Source: Candidatus Thorarchaeota archaeon MP8T_1
GTDB taxonomy: Archaea > Asgardarchaeota > Thorarchaeia > Thorarchaeales > Thorarchaeaceae
Assembly: GCA_002825465.1 (NCBI GenBank)
Contig: PJER01000020.1
Location: forward strand, 1-44,685
Direction of reading: 5' to 3'
DNA length: 44,685 nucleotides
This document shows positions 14,646 to 21,525 of the stretch, piece by piece (position 1 is the stretch's first letter; every line of letters starts with the position of its first letter). Below the pieces are notes generated by a model. That model saw nothing but the letters and a program-made list of their open reading frames with translations, was not told the origin of the DNA and searched no databases. The position numbers and the translations under genes are program-made.

Positions 14646-15731
14646 ATGAATCAGTTCAATAAGATTTCCAGAGTACTTGCAGTGTCGTTGGCTTTGATGC
14701 TACTACTTTCAAGTTTCCAAGCTACAGTCCCTGCTCAAGCTGACCTTGACCCTGTTGTTGTACTAGTTGATGCAAGTCACGCACAGCAATTTGCTCCTGA
14801 TGATGCAGAATCGGGTCTAAAACTGATGTATGATATGGTAAATGCATCAACCCGTTATATCGTACGTATTCACGAAACTGGTGTACTGAACGAAGCCACT
14901 CTCAATGATGTTGACATTCTAATTATTGCTGGTCCAGATAGATCTAATCCCTATAGCGAGGTAGAGTTAGCTGCTATTTCTGAGATGCTTGTCAATGGAA
15001 GTTCACTCTTTCTCTTAGGTGATTCTACCATTTCTTCTGATTCCTCATATTGGGCAGAAGGACCTATGCAAGATATGGGTGATAATCGCGCATTGAATAC
15101 ATTCCTTGATGGAATGAACATGACCGGTCCCCGTTTTAGTATCAATCAAACTTCTACAGGTATCTGGTCAGATACAATGTTTGATTACGATCATGCACTG
15201 AATGACACAATTCCATGGGTCATTAACTTGGATGCATCGACTTGGGATACTACTCATCCAATCTTCAGGAACATCAACGAACTTGTAACAATGACCGCCA
15301 CTCTAAAACCACTAGGATTAGCTAGTGGTATTGGTAATAGCTATGAGTCTACATTTGCTCAATTCAAGAGAGATGGAGATTCTTGGGCAAACTATTCCAG
15401 TCCGAATATGACACTCTTTGAAGAGAATCCTTTGGCATATTCTGCAATTAATAGTAGCTTACCATCATGGCTGTCCGCTTTTGAATTCGGCTCCAGCAGA
15501 GTGACCATTGTGGGATCTACCATAATGTTCAGTGGTAGACCACTAGATCTTCCTGAATCAGAACTGACTTGGTTCTATACAGCTGATAATGCAAAATTAT
15601 TCATGAACATCCTTGATTGGTTGTCTGCGGAATTTGTTACAGCTCCAAGTGCAATCATGCCAATGTTGATTATTTCCTCAGTTATCCTGGTAATTGGTGT
15701 TGCATTCTATCTCTTGAAGAAGCTTAGATGA
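14646..15731 (+). CDS. Membrane-anchored extracellular protein with DUF4350/GIFT-like domain
   Basis: 361-residue predicted surface protein. A signal peptide spans about residues 1-33 (KISRVLAVSLALMLLLSS, ending near AQA), and a C-terminal transmembrane helix covers about 336-357 followed by a basic KKLR stop. The ectodomain begins VVVLVDASHAQQF and continues with a Rossmann-like pattern (VDILIIAGPD, then E..AISEMLVNGSSLFLLGD), as in DUF4350 and the GIFT domain of IFT52 and GldG. Several N-x-S/T sites fit a glycosylated surface protein. CTTTAAAAC at 14587-14595 is a likely TATA box, and GAGGT precedes the start. It ends with an 8-bp overlap with the convergent engB. Exact role unknown. Confidence 0.7.
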   Translation: MNQFNKISRVLAVSLALMLLLSSFQATVPAQADLDPVVVLVDASHAQQFAPDDAESGLKLMYDMVNASTRYIVRIHETGVLNEATLNDVDILIIAGPDRSNPYSEVELAAISEMLVNGSSLFLLGDSTISSDSSYWAEGPMQDMGDNRALNTFLDGMNMTGPRFSINQTSTGIWSDTMFDYDHALNDTIPWVINLDASTWDTTHPIFRNINELVTMTATLKPLGLASGIGNSYESTFAQFKRDGDSWANYSSPNMTLFEENPLAYSAINSSLPSWLSAFEFGSSRVTIVGSTIMFSGRPLDLPESELTWFYTADNAKLFMNILDWLSAEFVTAPSAIMPMLIISSVILVIGVAFYLLKKLR

Positions 15732-16347
15732 GAGCCCATTGTGGTCTCTCTAAGCCCTCTTCTTCAAGAATTTCATCAATAAGATCCCTCAATTCTCGCA
15801 ACCCTTTTTTCTTGTGCGCTGAAGATAGCAGTATAGTAGGTTCCCTCTCTACAACAGCATTTCTCAGATGGTCTGCAAGAAATTCCACCTCATTCGCAAT
15901 ATGACGTTTTTTCACCTTATCCATCTTATTTGCTAAAACTATGACACGTGGAGATATTTCACATAGAAAGGAATAGAATTCCACATCTACAGGTATTTCT
16001 CCACGAGATGACCATCTTTCATCAAGTTCTCTAAATAATGATATGTCGACTATGAGAACTGATAGTAGAATCCTATCGCTCCACTCTTCCAGAGATTGGA
16101 TGATATGGTCTTTTGTTTCTTCTATTGCTGTCTTACTCTTTCCTGACATGAATCCAAATCCAGGAATGTCCACAATAGTTACAGATCCGAAATCTATCAT
16201 CTCTTCCCAACGAGTACTTCCCGGTTTCTTCCCTACTCTCACCTTTTTTCCTGTTAATGCACGTATAGTACTACTCTTTCCTACATTGCTCCTTCCTGCA
16301 AATACTATCAGAGGTTGATTCTTACCAGTATGGTCTTGTTCGTTCAT
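15724..16347 (-). CDS. engB: EngB/YihA-family GTPase
   Basis: TrmE-Era-EngA-EngB-type GTPase; bacterial EngB assists large-subunit ribosome assembly, and archaeal members are little studied. Motifs: P-loop AGRSNVGKSS (Lys24), switch I KPGSTRW, DIPGFGFM (DxPG), NKMDKVKK (NKxD) near 146, and SSAHKKKG (G5) near 180. The start overlaps the helicase stop by 26 bp and has GGAGA eight nt upstream, so it is cotranscribed with lhr. Confidence 0.88.
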   Translation of the reverse strand: MNEQDHTGKNQPLIVFAGRSNVGKSSTIRALTGKKVRVGKKPGSTRWEEMIDFGSVTIVDIPGFGFMSGKSKTAIEETKDHIIQSLEEWSDRILLSVLIVDISLFRELDERWSSRGEIPVDVEFYSFLCEISPRVIVLANKMDKVKKRHIANEVEFLADHLRNAVVEREPTILLSSAHKKKGLRELRDLIDEILEEEGLERPQWALI

Positions 16348-19159
16348 ATTGAAGCTCTCCTTCTGCTATTGCACGTAGAATTTCAAGTCTTTCCCTCAAT
16401 CCTGGGCTCAGAATACGAGATGCTGTGATTGCTCCAATACCCCGACCCGCGAGTACTAGAAGTGCAGTCTTTCCATATCTGGAAACTAGTTCAGCTGTCA
16501 ATGCTGCGGAATTGTATTTCTTTTCTTCCTCTTTAGTCAGTGGGTTTCCTCTAAGTCGTTTCTCAAGAAGCTTGGGAAAATCTTTGTCTGAAACCTGCAC
16601 AACAGCAATCATCTTCGATTCACAGATGGGGCAGGTGACAATATCTTCCAATGTGTTTACAGTTCTGACTGAATTCCAATGATTTTCTGCCATGCATATC
16701 AACCTGAATTGCTTCGAGAGAAGACGTTCCTCCATCATTCGTAGTACCTCGTCCTTCTCAGTAATCTCACCCATCACTTCAAAACGAGTTTTTTCTTCAA
16801 CTATTAATCGTGCTAGAGGAGAGGGATTTATTGTCTTAACTTCATGAATAGCGAGTGTCCCCTCTGCATACCTATCAAATACTTCCATCGCTCTCTTTTC
16901 GTCCATCTTCTCCACTAGGACTTCACGCATGGCTTCCTCGAATACTGGAGTTTTCTCGAATGACTTGATGAGGTGTCTGACAGGAATCTGTTTTGACTTT
17001 GCATCTTTTCGTATGATATCCATTCTACGGCCAACATGGACAAATCTGGATGCAAAATTCTGAGTCTGTTTCACTGCTATCCTAAGGATGTGTGATGCTT
17101 GCTCTCCGGAATAATCCTTGAGCACATCCAGAATATGATTAGTCTTCAAATCCTCCTTCGAAGTAAACAGAATACGATATGGATCCCTCTCTACTGCAAC
17201 AACAAAACCCAAACGAGTAGTCAGTAATGCTGCAATGACTATCCCTAAGGTTTCATTTGCTCTAGTTCCCAAGGGTGAATGAAGAACAATTCCATCACTA
17301 AAACTCTCTAAGACAAACAAGTCTGGTGATGGAATTTCTCCTAAAACTTCCTTACTTTGTTTCAGTGTATCAATTAAATGATCAATAGCATCACCAGATA
17401 TTCCAAAATCCCCAATCCATCCCTCGAGCTGCTTTCGTTCTTGCTCAATGACAGAGTTCCACATCTTGGCTACATCAGATGCAACTTCAAAGGGCACAGG
17501 GATCATCTCTCCTACCCATCGTGGAGCATCAGTATCTGTGCTTGAAACTGGAGCACAAAGCACTTCCCCATTCTCACTATCAATACTGACTACATTCCAA
17601 GGCCTTCCACGAATCACAAACACTGAACCTGCTTCTACATTTGCAGCAACATAATCCTCATCTAGCACTCCTATTGACGTACGAGTGGTAATATCCACTG
17701 CATTGACCTGCATGGTATCAGGAATAGTACTGAGTCGTTCATAGTAAAAAACACGTGTTCTGGCTCCTCTTGAAATCTCAGTACCATGGATTTCCAAGAG
17801 CCTTCTTCCCTCCATAAATTCCAGAAGTACATTAAATTCACTCTCAGTAACTCCCGAGAATGGATATGCTCCAGTTACCACATCCATCAAAGATGCCTTC
17901 TCAATCTCATCGCAATCCAATAGAATTCCTGATATTTGATGAGTAAGAACATCCCATGCCTTCATTGGTATTTGCGCATCTTCTACCTTATTTGACTTGG
18001 CACGCCTAACTATTATCCCAGACTCAGAGATATCATCCAGATTAATGGTTGAAATCACAATCCCTTTTGATGTACGACCTATACCATGACCTGACCTACC
18101 AACACGCTGAACTAATCTTGCTACTTCCCTAGGAGAAGAATATTGGATTACTAGGTCTGCTTGACCAATGTCAATTCCTAACTCAAGACTTGAAGTAGCA
18201 ATGATTGCTTTCGACTTCCCTGTCTTCAGTCGATCTTCAGCAGAAAGACGAACATTCTTGGATAGAGACCCGTGATGAACATCAAATTCGAAGGGAGGGT
18301 TTGTAGCTCTCATCTTTGCTCCTAAGACTTCAGCAAAGGAACGTGTATTGGTGAATACGATTGTTGATTCGTGTTTATCAATCAAATCAATGATTGTTTC
18401 AAGTCTTGCTACTGAGTGAGGTGGATATGATAATTTGCGCCCCATTTTCTTATGATGATCTGTAGGTATTGGCATCTCTACTTCAAGGTGAATTTTCCGA
18501 TCTTCATACCCCGCCCAAATCGTTTTGATATCATGCCTTCCTCCTAGAAGACGAGCAACTTCCTTTGGATTTCCCACCGTTGCAGATAGGCCTATTCGTT
18601 GTAATTTTGAACCTACCAACCTCTCAAGGCGTTCCATTCCTACGCTTAGCTGGGTCCCTCTTTTACTTCCTGCAAGATCATGCACCTCATCTACCACTAC
18701 CGCAAAAACAGTCTTGAGATGATACCTGAGTCGTTTTCCAGGTAAGATGGCCTGAAGAGATTCTGGTGTTGTAATCAGTAAGTTTGGAGGTTTGATAGCT
18801 TGCTTTCTTCTAGCGTACTGTGTTGTGTCTCCATGACGAACATCTGCTGTCAGACCTAGATGTTCACAGAGTTCAATTATCCTCTTGAACACATCACGGT
18901 TCAACGCTTTAAGAGGTGTGATGTAAATGATGTAAAATCCAAACAATTCCTTCTGTTTGCCTAGTTGATGAAGCTTATTCAACAGGGGTAAAAGTGCTGC
19001 TTCTGTCTTTCCACTCCCTGTTGGAGCGAGAAGCATTGTATTGTCATCACCCTCTAATAAAATTGGAATTGCTTTTTCCTGAATCGGTGTAGGCTTGACA
19101 ATTCCCTTAGACCTTAGAAATTGAATCATTTCTTTACTTAGAGGAGTTTCAACACTCAT
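16322..19159 (-). CDS. lhr: Lhr-type superfamily 2 ATP-dependent helicase
   Basis: Large helicase-related DEAD/DEAH protein of 945 residues, active on DNA or DNA/RNA hybrids in repair and recombination. Motifs: Q-like PTPIQEKAIP, I LLAPTGSGKTEA (Lys51), Ia ITPLKALNRDV, II VVDEVHDLAG, III IGLSATVGN, IV VFTNTRSFAE, V SSLELGID, VI QRVGRSGHG. The C-terminal half (from about residue 400) holds the winged-helix and Lhr core domains. CPICESKM near 865 and a second part without a matching pair suggest at most a partial zinc site. It is coupled by TGATG to the small upstream ORF and overlaps engB downstream. Confidence 0.92.
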   Translation of the reverse strand: MSVETPLSKEMIQFLRSKGIVKPTPIQEKAIPILLEGDDNTMLLAPTGSGKTEAALLPLLNKLHQLGKQKELFGFYIIYITPLKALNRDVFKRIIELCEHLGLTADVRHGDTTQYARRKQAIKPPNLLITTPESLQAILPGKRLRYHLKTVFAVVVDEVHDLAGSKRGTQLSVGMERLERLVGSKLQRIGLSATVGNPKEVARLLGGRHDIKTIWAGYEDRKIHLEVEMPIPTDHHKKMGRKLSYPPHSVARLETIIDLIDKHESTIVFTNTRSFAEVLGAKMRATNPPFEFDVHHGSLSKNVRLSAEDRLKTGKSKAIIATSSLELGIDIGQADLVIQYSSPREVARLVQRVGRSGHGIGRTSKGIVISTINLDDISESGIIVRRAKSNKVEDAQIPMKAWDVLTHQISGILLDCDEIEKASLMDVVTGAYPFSGVTESEFNVLLEFMEGRRLLEIHGTEISRGARTRVFYYERLSTIPDTMQVNAVDITTRTSIGVLDEDYVAANVEAGSVFVIRGRPWNVVSIDSENGEVLCAPVSSTDTDAPRWVGEMIPVPFEVASDVAKMWNSVIEQERKQLEGWIGDFGISGDAIDHLIDTLKQSKEVLGEIPSPDLFVLESFSDGIVLHSPLGTRANETLGIVIAALLTTRLGFVVAVERDPYRILFTSKEDLKTNHILDVLKDYSGEQASHILRIAVKQTQNFASRFVHVGRRMDIIRKDAKSKQIPVRHLIKSFEKTPVFEEAMREVLVEKMDEKRAMEVFDRYAEGTLAIHEVKTINPSPLARLIVEEKTRFEVMGEITEKDEVLRMMEERLLSKQFRLICMAENHWNSVRTVNTLEDIVTCPICESKMIAVVQVSDKDFPKLLEKRLRGNPLTKEEEKKYNSAALTAELVSRYGKTALLVLAGRGIGAITASRILSPGLRERLEILRAIAEGELQYERTRPYW

Positions 19160-19386
19160 CAGCGCTTCATCCTACTCTCCAGATGACGACATTCATTGAT
19201 TAAGATGCGGATGTCAGTCCTGAGAGTCACTTCTGCGTCTTCTATCTCCTCTTGTAATCTCTCTATTAACTCAGTTGGTGAAAGGTTCTCAGACTCTAAT
19301 GAATTAACTAATTCTTTCACTGTTTCTAGATTGGAAATGTGAGTCGCCACATTCTCAAAAGCAGTTCGAATTATGGAATTATTCAT
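19159..19386 (-). CDS. Small helical protein upstream of lhr
   Basis: A 75-residue acidic protein with predicted coiled-coil character (NLETVKELVNSLESE, then ELIERLQEEIEDAEVTL). I know no family for it. Its stop codon overlaps the lhr start (TGATG), so translation is coupled and it may be a helicase partner. ATG at 19386 is taken; TTG at 19395 is possible. Confidence 0.55.
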   Translation of the reverse strand: MNNSIIRTAFENVATHISNLETVKELVNSLESENLSPTELIERLQEEIEDAEVTLRTDIRILINECRHLESRMKR

Positions 19387-19407
19387 AGCGAACAACTTCT
19401 AATTCGA

Positions 19408-19521
19408 CTAGTCCTCTTCTTCCCCACCATAGACCATGTATCCCATAGTGAGTAGAATTGCTAGAATACCCATTGCAGCAAGCACGATGAATAATATATT
19501 GATGAAAGTATCTATCTGCAT
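19408..19521 (-). CDS. 37-residue single-span membrane peptide
   Basis: The minus strand encodes a peptide beginning MQIDTFINILFIVL. One transmembrane helix (about residues 8-30) is followed by VYGG and an acidic EEED tail. A TATA box lies about 30 bp before the start, giving a nearly leaderless transcript. A perfect palindrome sits between TATA box and start. An overlapping same-strand frame (19379-19612) has poor composition and is taken as a shadow. No homologue known to me. Confidence 0.5.
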   Translation of the reverse strand: MQIDTFINILFIVLAAMGILAILLTMGYMVYGGEEED

Positions 19522-19537
19522 TGGAATCTTGTGCAGT

Positions 19538-19550
19538 CGGACTTAGTCCG
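19538..19550. promoter_or_regulatory. Perfect palindrome CGGACT-T-AGTCCG, operator candidate
   Basis: A six-base perfect inverted repeat around one base, touching the TATA box of the small membrane peptide gene on its downstream side. This is the classic position for an archaeal repressor to block polymerase recruitment. Confidence 0.5.
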
Positions 19551-19557
19551 CTTATAA
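19551..19557 (-). promoter_or_regulatory. TATA box for membrane peptide gene
   Basis: The minus strand reads TTATAAG, about 30 bp before the ATG at 19521. The expected transcription start is within a few bases of that ATG. Confidence 0.55.
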
Positions 19558-19586
19558 CCGTTGCTGAATATTTACTGTTGTACTGA

Positions 19587-19838
19587 TTACGCTTCAATAC
19601 TACGACGTTCATAGAATTTGTCTATGAATGTTCCATAGATATCCACTGGTTCCGTTAGTGGATTGACCTCATCAATGGTCATTTCAATACCACAGGATCC
19701 ACATTTTACGGTAGCCATTCCATTATCTCTATAGAGTTCGATTTTGATTGCAGTATTTCCACATTCTGGACATGGATACACATCTGGAATGCGTTTCTGT
19801 GGTCTTCGACGTACTTTTTGTCTTCGTCTTCTTCCCAT
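19587..19838 (-). CDS. Transcription elongation factor Elf1 homologue
   Basis: Small zinc protein related to eukaryotic Elf1, which binds elongating RNA polymerase near the downstream DNA. The 83-residue product has a basic N terminus (GRRRRQKVRRRPQKR), then PCPECGN and CGSCGIEM, forming a four-cysteine zinc site, and DIYGTFIDKFYE at the C-terminal side, a hallmark of Elf1. GGTGA is seven nt before the ATG. Divergent from the winged-helix gene. Confidence 0.88.
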   Translation of the reverse strand: MGRRRRQKVRRRPQKRIPDVYPCPECGNTAIKIELYRDNGMATVKCGSCGIEMTIDEVNPLTEPVDIYGTFIDKFYERRSIEA

Positions 19839-19875
19839 GATACTTCACCTATTTCTATTTCACACCTAACAGAAC

Positions 19876-19912
19876 ATGAGCCCCGAAAGAATGAGCAGGC
19901 TTTGCGGCTCAT
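19876..19912. promoter_or_regulatory. Long dyad between divergent elf1 and winged-helix gene
   Basis: ATGAGCC (19876-19882) and GGCTCAT (19906-19912) form a perfect 7-bp stem that extends inward by about four more pairs after one mismatch. AT-rich TTAATTTAAGC next to it (19917-19927) could be a TATA element in both directions. The dyad may be an operator or a leader hairpin of elf1. Confidence 0.4.
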
Positions 19913-19993
19913 CTATTAATTTAAGCGTTTTGTTAAGTGAAAGAGTTTCATTACGAAGCTTTCTTATTGGGGTATGCGTCGCCTCGATTAATC

Positions 19994-20227
19994 ATGTCAG
20001 ACCTCTCTAATAATGCCAAATGTGTACTCACAGTCCTTGAGACCGCTGAATCTTTGACGACAACAGAGATTCTTGAACTTGCTCGCAAGAAGATCTACGC
20101 GGATATCTGCACAGATTGCGCTGGTGGTGATGCCTTTGTTGCAGCAGCTAACCAACTCGTGGAGCAGGGTTTCATAACTAAGAAATTTGGTAAGGGAGGT
20201 TATCGCTGGCAACTCGTTAAGGATTGA
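19994..20227 (+). CDS. Small winged-helix protein
   Basis: A 77-residue protein with a helix-turn-helix pattern: NNAKCVLTVLETAESLTTTEILELARKK, then AANQLVEQGFITKKFGKGGYRWQL, where the last part looks like the wing. CTDC near residue 38 is present but no second pair is seen. The frame extends to 19937, but ATG at 19994 gives a compact domain. It lies 5 bp before the cysteine desulfurase gene and may regulate or accompany it. Confidence 0.6.
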   Translation: MSDLSNNAKCVLTVLETAESLTTTEILELARKKIYADICTDCAGGDAFVAAANQLVEQGFITKKFGKGGYRWQLVKD

Positions 20228-20232
20228 TTCTC

Positions 20233-21474
20233 ATGGTTAACTGGGCTAAAATTAGGGATGATTTTCCCGCACTTAAACGTGAAATAAATAGTCGTCCAGT
20301 TGTATATTTGGACAGTGCATGTATGGCAATGAAGCCAAAGCAAGTCATCGATGCAATGAATGAATATTATGAGATGTACCCTGCTTGTGGTGGGAGAAGC
20401 ATCCATAGATTTGGCAAAGAAGCTTCAGAGGCTTATACTGCGTCTCGAGGGAAATTTGCTCAATTCTTGAATGCAGCACACGAAGAGGAATGCATCTGGA
20501 CCAGGAATGCAACAGAATCCATCAATATCGTTGCAAGTTCAGTGAAATTACCAAAAGGCTCTAAGATCATAACTACATCACTTGAGCATCATAGTGGGTC
20601 TCTTCCATTCGTAGAGCGTGCCAAGAGGGATGGTCTCAATATTGAAGTTATTAAAGCCAAAACTGATGGTACCTTTGATATCGAGGACTGGAAACAAGCC
20701 ATTGACAACAATACAAGTCTGATTTCTGTAGTCCATACATCCAATGTGACTGGAACCGTCGCTCCAATGAAAGAAATTGTTGAGATTGCTCATGATCATG
20801 GAGCCCTTGTGATGAGTGATGATGCTCAATTTGCTCCGCATCACCCTCTTGATGTTCAGGATCTGGATGTTGATTTCTCTGCTATTTCAGTTCACAAGAT
20901 GTGTGGACCTACGGGTATGGGTGTCCTCTATGGCAAATTAGAACATCTTGAAGCAATGAATATGGCACTCTATGGTGGTGATACAGTCAGTGATGTTAGA
21001 TTTGAAGGTGGAAAGATTATACCTGAATATCTACCCCCTCCTGAGAAATTCGAGGCTGGTCTCCAGAACTATGCTGGAGCTATCGGAGCAGGTGCAGCTA
21101 CTGATTATCTACAATCTATTGGAATGAAAGAAATCGAAAAGCATGAACGCTCTCTATTAGATGTTGCTTTGAAGAAGATGCTAAACATGGAGCACGTTCA
21201 CATTCTAGGAACAGATGATATCAGCATAAAGACAGGTCTTGTTACATTCAGTGTTGATACAGTACCATCTGCACATGATGTAGCTACCTTTCTCAATGAT
21301 GAGTTCAATATCATGGTTCGGAGTGGCTGGCATTGCGTTGGCCCGTTTCACTATCAGATGGGTATTGATCCAAAGAAAGGTACAGTTCGAGCTAGCTTTT
21401 ACCTATACAATAACATGGATGATGTCATGGCATTCCTTGACGGATTAGAAACTCTCATCGAAGCAAGTTCGTAA
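20233..21474 (+). CDS. sufS: SufS/CsdA-type cysteine desulfurase
   Basis: PLP-dependent class V aminotransferase-fold enzyme that releases sulfur from cysteine for iron-sulfur clusters or thio-modification. The product has VVYLDSACMAMKPKQV, ATESINIVAS, SLEHHSGSLPF, VHTSNVTGTVAP, SDDAQFAPHHPLDVQ, and the Schiff-base lysine in SVHKMCGPTGMG (near residue 222). The persulfide cysteine lies in VRSGWHCVGPFH (near 368), matching SufS-like enzymes. ATG at 20233 is chosen over 20224 because AAGGA lies nine nt upstream and it fits the N terminus. A hairpin terminator follows. No SufBCD or IscU scaffold gene is in the window. Confidence 0.88.
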   Translation: MVNWAKIRDDFPALKREINSRPVVYLDSACMAMKPKQVIDAMNEYYEMYPACGGRSIHRFGKEASEAYTASRGKFAQFLNAAHEEECIWTRNATESINIVASSVKLPKGSKIITTSLEHHSGSLPFVERAKRDGLNIEVIKAKTDGTFDIEDWKQAIDNNTSLISVVHTSNVTGTVAPMKEIVEIAHDHGALVMSDDAQFAPHHPLDVQDLDVDFSAISVHKMCGPTGMGVLYGKLEHLEAMNMALYGGDTVSDVRFEGGKIIPEYLPPPEKFEAGLQNYAGAIGAGAATDYLQSIGMKEIEKHERSLLDVALKKMLNMEHVHILGTDDISIKTGLVTFSVDTVPSAHDVATFLNDEFNIMVRSGWHCVGPFHYQMGIDPKKGTVRASFYLYNNMDDVMAFLDGLETLIEASS

Positions 21475-21484
21475 GATAATAGAA

Positions 21485-21509
21485 GTCTGCTCTTAATCCT
21501 TGAGCAGAC
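21485..21509. terminator. Hairpin terminator between convergent sufS and rpa
   Basis: GTCTGCTC (21485-21492) and GAGCAGAC (21502-21509) form a perfect 8-bp stem with a 9-nt loop in the 51-bp gap between convergent genes. Confidence 0.6.
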
Positions 21510-21525
21510 CACCGTCTTGTTCAAT

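Noticed and set aside
19379..19612. 77-residue minus-strand frame overlapping the membrane peptide
   Set aside because: Composition looks like an out-of-frame reading of the hydrophobic peptide, and it covers the promoter and palindrome.
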